DNA of 40,238 nucleotides from a virus: positions 1-40,238 of IMG/VR virus record IMGVR_UViG_3300036791_000334; one strand, 5' to 3'. The position numbers and the translations under genes are program-made. Below are positions 14,020-21,049 of this stretch, piece after piece. How positions within the stretch are numbered: the first letter of the stretch is position 1; every line of letters starts with the position of its first letter. The notes under the pieces were generated by a model. It saw nothing but the letters and a program-made list of their open reading frames with translations. It made no database searches and was not told where the DNA came from.

Positions 14020-14693
14020 CGCTGGCTCACCGGCCCGGCGGCGATCGCCGGCTCGGACCATACCCGCACGCCGGCGATCCGCGCGTCGCCTTTGAGCGCT
14101 TGCACGACGCGGCGGATCTTCGACTCATCGGGCACGAGATACTCGCGCGGGAGCTTCGCCTCATCCTCGACGACGAACTTCCACACCTCGCGCGTCTGCA
14201 CGCCGGCGACCTTCGGCGGCTGCCGCTGAATCACCGGAGCGACGACGGCGTCGGCTTGCGCCCCGAGCGCGGCGGCCTTCTCTACCTTGCCCGAGGTCTC
14301 GGCGACGAGCGCGCGCTCGCGCAAGCGCTCTTGCGTGCGCCGGGCGGCCTCATCCGCGCGACGCTGATCTTCGCGGCGCTGCGCGGCGAGCTGCTCGGCG
14401 TAGACGACCATCGAGCGCTTGATGCCGATCTCGGCGGCCTCGAGCTTCGTGACGAACGGGCGAAAAAACGCCATTGCCGCGGCCTTCGCCTCGTCGATCG
14501 GGCGCGTGATCGCCTTGCGCACCGCATCGACGCGCGACTGCGCGGCCTTGATCTGCTTCAGCTCCTCACCGGCCGCCTCATACTCGGGCGCGGTCGCGAT
14601 GCGCGGGTAGTTGGTCGCGCGCGCGAGGAGTTGATCGCTCTCGGTGGCGAGCGCCCGGACCTCGGGGCGCTCAGCGATTTCGGCGTTTATCAT
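14016..14693 (-). CDS. coiled-coil protein of the recombination cassette
   Basis: 225 aa from ATG 14693, chosen because GGAGATTCAAAA precedes it; an in-frame ATG at 14711 is possible. The first ~150 residues are helical and charged (EYEAAGEELKQIKAAQSRVD, RKAITRPIDEAKAAAMAFFR). The C-terminal ~60 are a conserved-looking segment (TREVWKFVVEDEAKLPREYL). Proteins of this type are often encoded beside RecT/Bet and exonuclease genes in phages, but their function is unknown. The start lies inside the end of the nuclease gene, implying coupled translation. Confidence 0.55.
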   Translation of the reverse strand: MINAEIAERPEVRALATESDQLLARATNYPRIATAPEYEAAGEELKQIKAAQSRVDAVRKAITRPIDEAKAAAMAFFRPFVTKLEAAEIGIKRSMVVYAEQLAAQRREDQRRADEAARRTQERLRERALVAETSGKVEKAAALGAQADAVVAPVIQRQPPKVAGVQTREVWKFVVEDEAKLPREYLVPDESKIRRVVQALKGDARIAGVRVWSEPAIAAGPVSQR

Positions 14694-15297
14694 TTTTGAA
14701 TCTCCAGACATTCAGCGCTGAGAGGTAAATGTGCCAGTCGGTTGCGCACCGGAGCGGCTCGAGCTTGTAGCCGTTGGCGAGCGCGGGATTCAGCAGTAGG
14801 CAATAGCGGCGGCGGATCTTGATCCCGCGCGCCTCGCACGCCTCCTTGTACGCGGCGGTCTGCGGCCCGACCGAGCGCGGCACGGTGACGCCGCTCTTCA
14901 CGTCGAAGAGATCGACCGCGGGCGGCTGCAGCATCCCGAGCAGATCGAGCGTGCCGGCATAGCCGACGAGCCGGTGCGCGACGCGCAGCTCGCTCGCGAC
15001 GACCCGCACGCCCGACTCGCGCAGGAAACGGTCGGCGCCGAGCATGCACTCCTCGAGCCAAGGGTCGAGGCTCGAGCGATCGAGGCGCCCGCGCACGAGG
15101 AGCGCAAAGGCCTCATGCACGAGCTGACCCTCGGCGCGCCGGCGCTCAATCGTTTCCCATGGCACGCGCTCGAACTCGTCGAGCTGATCGTCGAGGACCC
15201 GCGTCACGCCGGGCACCTCGACACCTTCGAGCTTGTAGCGGTGCTCGATCGGCTCGAAGTGCAGCTCGGGGAGCTGCGCGGCTAGCGACGCAGCCAA
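14671..15297 (-). CDS. PD-(D/E)XK exonuclease of the recombination cassette
   Basis: 208 aa, start 16 bases inside the end of the bet-like gene. Core motifs occur in the right order for a RecB/Cas4-like nuclease: G.LVHEAF (about 58-64), SELRVAH (Glu103), YAGTLDLLG (Asp118), DLFDVKSG (Asp132, Lys134) and QTAAY (146-150). It should resect double-stranded ends to give single strands for the partner annealing protein, as lambda Exo does for Bet. A start so close to its partner supports this pairing. Confidence 0.75.
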   Translation of the reverse strand: MAASLAAQLPELHFEPIEHRYKLEGVEVPGVTRVLDDQLDEFERVPWETIERRRAEGQLVHEAFALLVRGRLDRSSLDPWLEECMLGADRFLRESGVRVVASELRVAHRLVGYAGTLDLLGMLQPPAVDLFDVKSGVTVPRSVGPQTAAYKEACEARGIKIRRRYCLLLNPALANGYKLEPLRCATDWHIYLSALNVWRFKNDKRRNR

Positions 15298-16118
15298 GCG
15301 AGCGCATCCGCGACTTTGTCGAAGGGCAAGGCCTCAAGCGCGGGAATGCCGAAGTGCTTAAGAAGCTCCTCGAGCACGCGATCGCCGCGCGGATCTGACT
15401 CGGTGTTGCCGGCCTCCTTCACCGCATCGAGCACCATCGTCAACTGATCGGTCGTCGCGCGCACCGGCTCGGCGTCGACCGACTGCGGGCGCCGGCGCTC
15501 GGGCTGCGCCGCGAATTGCGCCTCGATGATGCGCTCGGCTTCGTCCGGATCGTGCACGCCGGCGAAACCGAAGGCGAGCCGCGCACACTGAATAAAGGCC
15601 TTGTGCCGGAGCATGCGCCGCGGGTGCGAGGTCCATGCCGGAGTGTCGCGCTTGCACTCGTCGAAGTATTCGCGCACCGAGACCGGCTTGTCGCGATCGC
15701 GCCGCGTGATCGTACAGGCGATCCAACTCGGGATCACATCGTCATCGACGTCAGGGTACTCGAAGGAGAAGCTCGCGAGCTGCGGATGCTCGTTAACGAT
15801 CCGATCCCAACCGTCGATCGAGATCACCGGCACGATCCCGCCCGCCTTGTCGGGGAAGGCGAAAATCTCCCTAGTCCATGGGTTTAGGTTGTATTCCTTC
15901 GCGACGACGAGAAGCGACATCATCTGTTCGTTGGTCACCTCGATCGGCGAGCCGTCCTTTCGAGTCTGGCGGAAGGCGGTCGCCTTGAGCGTCACCAACA
16001 TCTTGTCGGGATCGACGCCGAATTTCTGCGCCATGTGAGTGACTAGCGACTGACGGCTCTCGGGCGATGAGGTGCCCGCCGTGTTCTTCGATTGCTGCGA
16101 CTTTTGCTGTGTGCTCAT
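15282..16118 (-). CDS. bet: Bet/RecT-family single-strand annealing protein
   Basis: 278 aa, ATG 16118 with ribosome site GAGGGGAAACG. The RecT/Bet domain is clear: EQMMSLLVVAKEYNLNPWTR, EIFAFPDKAGGIVPVISIDG, then TPAWTSHPRRMLRHKAFIQC and ARLAFGFAGVHDPDEAERI. A variable linker and a small C-terminal helical domain follow (LLKHFGIPALEALPFDKVAD). It anneals complementary single strands during phage recombination. It forms a leftward operon with the exonuclease and the coiled-coil protein. The N-terminal ~25 residues are Gln/Ser-rich and disordered. Confidence 0.9.
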   Translation of the reverse strand: MSTQQKSQQSKNTAGTSSPESRQSLVTHMAQKFGVDPDKMLVTLKATAFRQTRKDGSPIEVTNEQMMSLLVVAKEYNLNPWTREIFAFPDKAGGIVPVISIDGWDRIVNEHPQLASFSFEYPDVDDDVIPSWIACTITRRDRDKPVSVREYFDECKRDTPAWTSHPRRMLRHKAFIQCARLAFGFAGVHDPDEAERIIEAQFAAQPERRRPQSVDAEPVRATTDQLTMVLDAVKEAGNTESDPRGDRVLEELLKHFGIPALEALPFDKVADALAWLRR

Positions 16119-16317
16119 CGTTTCCCCTCATGATGTCTAGGATCGAGTTAGAAAGCGTTTCAAACACCTCGGCGGCGGCCTCGATCACCGCGAGATCGCG
16201 GGCGCTCGGCACGCGCCACGGTATTGACTGAAGTTTGACCGCGAGCGCGCGGAGCTGCAGCGCGCGCAGACGCAGGACCCGCGCCGTCGGCGGCGCCTTC
16301 CGCTCCGGCGTGCTCAT
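15871..16317 (-). CDS. small helical protein with an open frame running into bet
   Basis: Starts at ATG 16317, overlapping the previous stop (ATGA). The first 66 residues before the bet start look genuine and helical (MSTPERKAPPTARVLRLRAL, then LAVIEAAAEVFETLSNSI). The frame then stays open for 248 bases inside bet, where the translation (EIRRRSRQDVGD...) looks like an out-of-frame shadow. In the bet frame TAG and TGA codons stand just before the bet start. A small indel may therefore have removed the original stop, or the overlap is real. Function unknown. Confidence 0.4.
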   Translation of the reverse strand: MSTPERKAPPTARVLRLRALQLRALAVKLQSIPWRVPSARDLAVIEAAAEVFETLSNSILDIMRGNDEHTAKVAAIEEHGGHLIAREPSVASHSHGAEIRRRSRQDVGDAQGDRLPPDSKGRLADRGDQRTDDVASRRREGIQPKPMD

Positions 16318-16517
16318 CGTGAGCGGAGCGCGTCGAATTCGGGCGAGTTGGTGACGACAGCGCGCGCGGCGGGCGCCGGCAACGCGCCGGGCCGGTAGCG
16401 GCGCCGGAGCCGTCGGTTGCGGCGCGGCCATGCGGGGGGATCGGCGGCGAGTGCGATCGCGAGACAACCGAAGGCCGCGAGCGCGGCGAGCAACGCGAGT
16501 GCAGTGTGCCAGCTCAT
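16314..16517 (-). CDS. small membrane protein, 67 aa
   Basis: 67 aa, ribosome site AGGGGAATGTC before ATG 16517. One N-terminal membrane helix (TALALLAALAAFGCLAIALA) is followed by a Pro/Arg-rich basic tail. The start overlaps the upstream stop. Function unknown; it could also be a secreted or anchored peptide. Confidence 0.5.
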   Translation of the reverse strand: MSWHTALALLAALAAFGCLAIALAADPPAWPRRNRRLRRRYRPGALPAPAARAVVTNSPEFDALRSR

Positions 16518-16864
16518 GACATTCCCCTATGCCGCCGGATCGAGGCGGCGCGTGCGATGACGTTCGCGAGCGCGGCCGGATCGTCAGGGTCGGAGGTAGC
16601 CGGCTCGATCTCGACACAGTACGCGGTAAGCGGCCGGTTAGGCTTGCCGTCGGGGCGCACGCCGTTCGAGCTGCGCCAAAACCTGATCGCCTCGCTCGCG
16701 TCGGCGAACTCGCGCGCCTCGCTCGCCGGCCCGGTCGTGAGCACATTGCCGTCGAGCCGCCCGGCTTGATTCATCCGGCCCGGGCGGAACTCGGTCACAT
16801 ATTTCAGATCGTGCGGCGTCGGTAGCCCGAGCGCATCGCAGCAAATCCGGAGGCGCACGCGCAT
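16514..16864 (-). CDS. small phage protein, unknown function
   Basis: 116 aa. The middle reads FADASEAIRFWRSSNGVRPD followed by NRPLTAYCVEIEPA, a pattern seen in small phage proteins of unknown role. The C-terminal ~30 residues are helical. It lies between two small membrane-protein genes in the leftward block. Confidence 0.5.
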   Translation of the reverse strand: MRVRLRICCDALGLPTPHDLKYVTEFRPGRMNQAGRLDGNVLTTGPASEAREFADASEAIRFWRSSNGVRPDGKPNRPLTAYCVEIEPATSDPDDPAALANVIARAASIRRHRGMS

Positions 16865-16868
16865 CGAA

Positions 16869-17057
16869 TCAATGCGGAATTGAGCCGACCGCGGCGATCA
16901 GCGGATGCAACATCGAGCCGAGTGAGCTAGACGCGAAGAGCGCGACGAGTGCGATCACGAGGCCGATAAACACGGCGAAACGCACGCGGGCACGCGCGGC
17001 GTCGACAACACTGTCGCGCTTCCAATTGTCGCCTTTTATGGTCGCGTGTCGGTTCAT
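16869..17057 (-). CDS. small membrane protein, 62 aa
   Basis: 62 aa with a basic N-terminus (KGDNWKRD) and one long hydrophobic segment (FAVFIGLVIALVALFASSSL). It is the first gene of the leftward recombination block, divergent from the HTH gene at 17163. By place it could be an early membrane-acting protein such as a superinfection factor, but nothing in the sequence proves this. Confidence 0.5.
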   Translation of the reverse strand: MNRHATIKGDNWKRDSVVDAARARVRFAVFIGLVIALVALFASSSLGSMLHPLIAAVGSIPH

Positions 17058-17099
17058 GGCAGAGCCGAATATAGCTCAGCCTCTACAGGCGCGGCAATC

Positions 17100-17128
17100 T
17101 CAAGCGCGGCGCAGCACGCCGCGCTTGA
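17100..17128. promoter_or_regulatory. 12-bp-arm inverted repeat between divergent genes
   Basis: TCAAGCGCGGCG (17100-17111) and CGCCGCGCTTGA (17117-17128) are perfect reverse complements with a 5-base centre. It lies midway in the 105-base gap between the divergent genes starting at 17057 and 17163. No T tract follows on either strand, so an operator is more likely than a terminator. The HTH protein encoded at 17163 is the obvious candidate ligand. Confidence 0.5.
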
Positions 17129-17162
17129 TTCCGCCGCCCGCGCTTCAGTACGATCCGGCGCC

Positions 17163-17513
17163 ATGGCTAAGCTGATTCGCCCGAAGATGCCGGCCGGCAC
17201 CTACCTCGCCCGCCGACCCTCGACCTACGAATTTGTGCTCGTGGAGCTTGAGGCTCGCCGGCCGGAATGGCCGAAGGTGGCGCGGCAGCTCCGCATGAGC
17301 CGGCACACGCTCGACAAGATCGGGCGGCAGATCTCCCGGCAGCCAAGCGTGCGCACGATCGAGCGCCTCGCCCGGCTCTTCGATGACGAGAATCGCGTGA
17401 GCGCCCGCAAGCGTCGCGACCGCGCCGCCCGCAAGCGTCGGCTCGCGAAGGCCGCGACCGGGGAACGCCCGCGACCCGTCTCGCTCCCGATCGCCGCCTC
17501 GATGATCGCCTGA
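17163..17513 (+). CDS. helix-turn-helix regulator
   Basis: 116 aa from ATG 17163. Residues about 33-72 form an HTH of the lambda-repressor/YdaS style (WPKVARQLRMSRHTLDKIGR, then PSVRTIERLARLF). A strongly basic linker follows (SARKRRDRAARKRRLAKAAT). It is divergent from the leftward block, next to a perfect inverted repeat, and directly upstream of the replication genes, the position of Cro/CI-type regulators. There is no cleavage or peptidase domain, so it is not a LexA-like repressor. Confidence 0.65.
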   Translation: MAKLIRPKMPAGTYLARRPSTYEFVLVELEARRPEWPKVARQLRMSRHTLDKIGRQISRQPSVRTIERLARLFDDENRVSARKRRDRAARKRRLAKAATGERPRPVSLPIAASMIA

Positions 17514-17542
17514 CGGTGGCGGCGCTTCCCGATACCAGCTAG

Positions 17543-17568
17543 CGCGCGGCCCGGTCACGGGGCGCGCG
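17543..17568 (+). other. hairpin after the regulator gene
   Basis: CCCG (17550-17553) and CGGG (17558-17561) close a 4-base loop, extended by CGCGC/GCGCG (17543-17547 and 17564-17568). It lies in the 123-base gap before the replication initiator. No T tract; it could partly attenuate transcription. Otherwise the gap shows only the GGGGG ribosome site before ATG 17637. Confidence 0.3.
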
Positions 17569-17636
17569 AGCCGACACTCGCGCTCGGTCTCACACAAAAA
17601 GGCCTCGACTCGAACGTCGAAGAACGGGGGCACACA

Positions 17637-18605
17637 ATGGCGCGAATTCGCACGATCAAACCCGATTTTTGGTCCGATGACACTGTCGGCGAGCTGTCCT
17701 TCGCGGCGCGACTGCTTTTCATCGGATGCTGGAACTTCGCCGACGATCACGGCAACCTCGAGCGCTCGGCGAAGCAACTGAAGGCGCAAGTTTTCCCGCA
17801 CGACGTGATCGACTGCGAGCCGGTCGTGCGCCAACTCATCGACGCCGGCCTCCTCTTCGAGTACGAAGGCACGCCCGAGGGCAAGAGCCCGAGAAAGTAT
17901 CTGCATATCAAAGGCTTCGCCGATCACCAAAAGGTCGAGCGCCGCGGCGCGCCGCGCTTCCCGCTACCCGAGGCCTCACCGACGGCTCACCGAATCCTCA
18001 CCGACACCTCACCGAGTGCTCACCGACTCCTCGAGGTCTCTTCTCTGGAAGGGAAGGGAAGGGAAGGGAAGGTAACGGAAGGGAAGAGCGCTACGCGCTC
18101 TCCGGAGCGCGCGCGCGCGTGCGAGGCCGAGGATGCTGAGCGGCTCGAGGCGTGGCACAAGCTGCACGGCGAGGCGCCCGACACTCCTCCGCTCGAGGTC
18201 GAGGTCGAGGTCGAGATCGGCGAGCGCGAGGCGTGGAGCGTGCTCGAGCGGGTAAAGGCCGCCTACCCGGCCGGCGTCTACCTTGCGGCCGACTGGATTC
18301 TCGCCGAGCGTCATCTGCGCAACCGTCTCGCCGAGGGCATCCCGCCCGATGAGCTGATCGCCGGCTGCGCGCGCTACGCCGCGCAATGCGTCGCGCGCGA
18401 GTGCGGCACGCGCTTCGTGCGCTCGCCGAAGGATTTCTTCGCGAGCCCGGCCGATCGCTGGCGCGAGCCGTACCCGCTCCCGACCGAAGGCGCTAGGCGC
18501 GGGAAGAAAACCTTCGACGACTACCGGCGCGAGCGCGAGGAGCGCGAAGTGCGCGAGGCCGAGCCGGGCGGCGAGCAGCTCAGCGCGGAGCCGTTGCCGT
18601 TTTGA
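17637..18605 (+). CDS. replication initiator (lambda O-like / replisome organiser) with internal origin
   Basis: 322 aa. Residues 1-105 are the winged-helix domain seen at the N-terminus of phage replisome organisers: MARIRTIKPDFWSDDTVGEL, ARLLFIGCWNFADDHGN, KQLKAQVFPHD, YLHIKGFADHQKVERR. A low-complexity linker (113-150) is encoded by an 11-bp repeat array and a purine tract. The C-terminal ~120 residues are helical (AYPAGVYLAADWILAERHLR) and should contact the helicase loader encoded next. As in lambda O, the origin appears to be inside the gene. Confidence 0.8.
   Translation: MARIRTIKPDFWSDDTVGELSFAARLLFIGCWNFADDHGNLERSAKQLKAQVFPHDVIDCEPVVRQLIDAGLLFEYEGTPEGKSPRKYLHIKGFADHQKVERRGAPRFPLPEASPTAHRILTDTSPSAHRLLEVSSLEGKGREGKVTEGKSATRSPERARACEAEDAERLEAWHKLHGEAPDTPPLEVEVEVEIGEREAWSVLERVKAAYPAGVYLAADWILAERHLRNRLAEGIPPDELIAGCARYAAQCVARECGTRFVRSPKDFFASPADRWREPYPLPTEGARRGKKTFDDYRREREEREVREAEPGGEQLSAEPLPF
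17975..18029 (+). repeat. five tandem 11-bp iterons (CTCACCGANNN), probable replication origin
   Basis: CTCACCGA recurs five times at exact 11-base intervals starting at 17975, 17986, 17997, 18008 and 18019; only the last three bases vary. A degenerate sixth copy (CTACCCGA) stands at 17964. Eleven is not a multiple of three, so the repeat is not explained by protein repetition and points to DNA function. One-turn spacing puts every copy on the same face of the helix. It lies in the linker-coding part of the initiator gene, as the iterons do in lambda O. Confidence 0.75.
18047..18085 (+). other. purine tract with four GGGAA repeats (G-quadruplex-capable)
   Basis: GGG runs at 18051, 18056, 18061 and 18066 are separated by AA, which fits an intramolecular G-quadruplex. 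The all-purine strand continues to 18085 with few breaks. It begins 18 bases after the iteron array, the place where an origin usually carries its easily melted element. The encoded protein (EGKGREGKVTEGK) is a plain charged linker. Confidence 0.55.
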
Positions 18606-19147
18606 GCAACACGAAGAAAACTCTCGCCCGGTTTTGGTCGGCGATGGGCGAGCGCTTCGGCAAGCGCTGGCTCGAGGAGTACGGGCCGGAGCCGACGCGC
18701 GCTTGGCGCGATACGCTCGATCGCTACACACCGACGGTGATCGCCGACGCGCTCGGGGCGCTCAAGGATCGGCCCGAGCGCGTGCGCGCGCATCCGCCGA
18801 CGCTCGACGAATTCGCCGCGATCCTCGTGTCGTGCGATCGCAAGGCAACGCCGGCCGCGGTCGACTACTCGCGCGGCTACTGGCGCTCGATCGTCGTGCG
18901 CAACCTCGAGCGCGATCTGTGTTACGAACGCAAGCTCGTCAAAGTCGAGGATCTCGAGGCCTACATCGCACGCCGCGAAAAACCTTTCGGCTCGCTGCGC
19001 CAACTGCTCGACGAGCTGTGCGACATGGAGCGCAAAAACTCCGGGCAGCGAACGCTCGGGATGTACCAACTCGCGGGCGAGCGCTGCCGCTCGACCGTGC
19101 TCGTCGCAATCGAAACCAACGCAGGGGAATCACATGCTCACGCTTAA
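18602..19147 (+). CDS. helicase loader, replication protein P-like
   Basis: 181 aa starting at TTG 18602, overlapping the stop of the initiator gene; ATG 18644 would shorten it. The sequence LARFWSAMGERFGKRWLEEY followed by W...L and HPPTLDEFAAIL resembles lambda P-type loaders that bring host DnaB to the origin. The rest is helical, with KNSGQRTLGMYQLAGERCRS near the end. The O-P order, tight junction and origin inside the first gene all support this. Confidence 0.65.
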   Translation: MSNTKKTLARFWSAMGERFGKRWLEEYGPEPTRAWRDTLDRYTPTVIADALGALKDRPERVRAHPPTLDEFAAILVSCDRKATPAAVDYSRGYWRSIVVRNLERDLCYERKLVKVEDLEAYIARREKPFGSLRQLLDELCDMERKNSGQRTLGMYQLAGERCRSTVLVAIETNAGESHAHA

Positions 19148-19736
19148 GCGCCGCACGTGCCGAATCGGGACCTCGATCAATACTCGCGCCGAGCATCACG
19201 GCGACGACGAGGTCACCGCGCTCGACATCCCGCTCGCCTCGATCATGCTCGACGCCGAAGAGTTGAATTCGTTGCTGTGCGATCCGCACGCGCACACTCG
19301 GCTCTATGACACGACGAAGGCCGGCATGCCGGCCGAGCCCGGGCTGCCGAAGCTGAAAGACTTCAAGCTCGCCGAGAAGATCGAGGGCGCCGAGGTCGAG
19401 ATCGCACTCGCCGGCGATGAGGTGCTGAAGCTAACAAGCTGCAACCTCAAATCGGTCACGCTCTCGTGCGAGTTGGGCGGGCTGACCTCGATGTCGGTGC
19501 TCGTGCAGTGCGTGCCGAAGCTCGACTCGAAGATCTCGCGCCTACTCGAGCGGCTCGACCGCGAGGCGCACGTCACGATCCGCTGCGATGGTTACGGCGA
19601 TCAAGCGAAATTGCCACTCGGTGAGCCGAAGGCGCCCGAGGCCGAGGCCGAGGAGCCGATGAGCCGCACCGGGCGGCGCATCGCTGCGACGGCGGCGCGC
19701 GCGCGCAACGGTAAGCACACCGAGGCGAGCGAGTGA
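19134..19736 (+). CDS. conserved-looking phage protein, unknown function
   Basis: 200 aa, ATG 19134 with ribosome site CAGGGGAATCAC inside the end of the previous gene. Beta-rich centre (EGAEVEIALAGDEVLKLTSC, then NLKSVTLSCELGGLTSMSVL) and a charged C-terminal tail with Ala/Arg repeats. It follows the replication genes directly, so a DNA-replication accessory role is possible. I do not recognise a named family. Confidence 0.55.
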   Translation: MLTLKRRTCRIGTSINTRAEHHGDDEVTALDIPLASIMLDAEELNSLLCDPHAHTRLYDTTKAGMPAEPGLPKLKDFKLAEKIEGAEVEIALAGDEVLKLTSCNLKSVTLSCELGGLTSMSVLVQCVPKLDSKISRLLERLDREAHVTIRCDGYGDQAKLPLGEPKAPEAEAEEPMSRTGRRIAATAARARNGKHTEASE

Positions 19737-19843
19737 TCGAGGTGCTCGCGATTCTCGCGCAGCTCGCGGCACTCGCTCACGTGCCGATCGTGCTCGCTTA
19801 CTACCTGCCTAAACCCGAGGAGACGCACTCATGCTCACCGTGA
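19733..19843 (+). CDS. small membrane peptide, 36 aa
   Basis: Starts at GTG overlapping the previous stop (GTGA) and overlaps the next ATG by 13 bases. One hydrophobic helix (VLAILAQLAALAHVPIVLAY) with a short polar tail. Function unknown. Confidence 0.4.
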   Translation: MIEVLAILAQLAALAHVPIVLAYYLPKPEETHSCSP

Positions 19844-19989
19844 TCGGACTGCTCGCGATCGCCGCGCTCATCCTGACGATTCTCTCGATCACGACGCCGC
19901 CGCGCGCGCCGCTATGGATTGCGGTCCTACTGCTCGCGATCGCCGAGGTGATTCGATGGGCGGCGTCGGTGCTGCCGCTCGGGAAGTGA
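19831..19989 (+). CDS. small two-helix membrane protein, 52 aa
   Basis: ATG 19831 preceded by CGAGGAGACGCACTC, a good ribosome site. Two hydrophobic segments (VIGLLAIAALILTILSI and PLWIAVLLLAIAEVIRW) joined by TTPPRA. It could be a small holin-like or membrane-acting protein, but it is far from the lysis cassette. Function unknown. Confidence 0.5.
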   Translation: MLTVIGLLAIAALILTILSITTPPRAPLWIAVLLLAIAEVIRWAASVLPLGK

Positions 19990-19990
19990 C

Positions 19991-20134
19991 ATGGCCGGCA
20001 ACCGACGCTCGAATGCCTCGAAGCACGTCGGCGCGACTGACGTCGCTCAGCCATGGTTCAAAGCGAACGTCGAGCGCAATCGCAAGCGCAACCGGCTCGC
20101 TAGGGACTCCAGACGCAAAAACCGGAAACGGTAA
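19991..20134 (+). CDS. small very basic protein, 47 aa
   Basis: ATG 19991 one base after the previous stop. C-terminal half is almost only Arg, Lys and Asn (VERNRKRNRLARDSRRKNRK), suggesting nucleic-acid binding. The N-terminus is Ser/Asn-rich. No family recognised. Confidence 0.45.
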   Translation: MAGNRRSNASKHVGATDVAQPWFKANVERNRKRNRLARDSRRKNRKR

Positions 20135-20146
20135 AGGGGGGATGCG

Positions 20147-20347
20147 GTGAACATTAGCGCGGCCGGCTTTGTTAGTTCGATGACGTGCGACAGCGATGCC
20201 GGGAGCTACCGGCTCGGGATCGTGCTGACTGAGCCGGCTCGTTTTTGCGGCGGCGTCTGGCAGATACAGCTCACCTCGGTCGAGGCGAACGGCTACCGCG
20301 TCGGCGATCCGATCACGATCTCGATCGCGCCGGCGCCGCATAAGTGA
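20147..20347 (+). CDS. small protein, unknown function
   Basis: 66 aa from GTG 20147, preceded by AAAGGGGGGATGC. Predicted beta structure with two Cys residues. It overlaps the next gene by ATGA-type coupling (GTGA at 20344). Function unknown. Confidence 0.45.
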   Translation: MNISAAGFVSSMTCDSDAGSYRLGIVLTEPARFCGGVWQIQLTSVEANGYRVGDPITISIAPAPHK

Positions 20348-20748
20348 GCGCCGACCTCACGCTCGAGGCTCAAGATCCGCGCCGCAGCGAGACGGCCGAG
20401 GACGTCTTCGCGCGCCAGTGCCGCGAGCTGCGCTTGCCGCCGGTCGATCGTCAAGTGCTCTTCGCGAAAGAGATCGGCCGACTCTGGCGCTTCGACTTCG
20501 CCTTCCGCGACTACTGGCTCGCGGTCGAGATCGAAGGCCTCGCGGTGCAACGCCTCGCCGGCGTGCTCGTCGTGCGCGGCCGGCATGCGAGCGTGACCGG
20601 CATCCGCGAGGATATGCAGAAATACAACACCGCGGCGCTGCTCGGCTGGACGGTGCTCAGATTCGAGCAAAACATGGTGCGGCCGAAAGAGGCGATCGAG
20701 ACGACGATGCGCGTGCTCGCGGCGCGTGGTTGGAAGTGCGAACCATGA
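20344..20748 (+). CDS. PD-(D/E)XK/Vsr-like nuclease
   Basis: 134 aa from GTG 20344. ETAEDVFARQCRELRLP opens the domain. WRFDFAFRDYWLAVEIEG carries Asp51 and Glu62-x-Glu64, then GRHASV with His81 and a conserved-looking YNTAALLGWTVLRFEQN. This order fits the Vsr/DUF559-like branch of the restriction-endonuclease fold. In phages such enzymes act as Holliday-junction or structure-specific nucleases. It lies after the replication genes and before the late genes, which suits resolution of branched replication products before packaging. Confidence 0.65.
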   Translation: MSADLTLEAQDPRRSETAEDVFARQCRELRLPPVDRQVLFAKEIGRLWRFDFAFRDYWLAVEIEGLAVQRLAGVLVVRGRHASVTGIREDMQKYNTAALLGWTVLRFEQNMVRPKEAIETTMRVLAARGWKCEP

Positions 20749-20987
20749 AACGCGGCTATAAAACCGAGCCGTTCTTCGTCGACGAGGCCCGGCGCATCGC
20801 GGTGCAATTCATCGTCACCGGCAATCAGCTCAGCGACGACGAGCTGCAGGCAATCGCCGAGGCGGTCGGGCGGCTGCACGGCGCTCTGCTCATGATTCAC
20901 GGCAAGGTGACGCCGGTGCCGTTCGATGCAACATCGAAGGCGGCGCCGAAAAAGCCTAACTTGCGGCTCGTGAAGTGTGACGTCTAG
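20745..20987 (+). CDS. small protein, unknown function
   Basis: 80 aa from ATG 20745, coupled to the nuclease gene by ATGA. N-terminal alpha/beta segment (FFVDEARRIAVQFIVTGNQL, SDDELQAIAEAVGRLHGALL) and a Lys/Pro-rich tail. Function unknown. The 62 bases after it hold no obvious site beyond the GAAGGG upstream of the next gene. Confidence 0.5.
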   Translation: MKRGYKTEPFFVDEARRIAVQFIVTGNQLSDDELQAIAEAVGRLHGALLMIHGKVTPVPFDATSKAAPKKPNLRLVKCDV

Positions 20988-21049
20988 CAAAAAGCAAAGG
21001 CGCGGAACTGGCTGAAGTCTGTGCGGAGTGCTACAGAAGGGCGCACGCG

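Noticed and set aside
17975-18029. CRISPR-like array
   Set aside because: The repeat unit is 8 constant plus 3 variable bases with no spacers, inside a coding gene; iterons explain it better.
20988-21049. tRNA or small RNA in short gaps
   Set aside because: No gap here or elsewhere has a cloverleaf-like pattern or TTC-loop signature; the gaps are mostly shorter than a tRNA with flanks.
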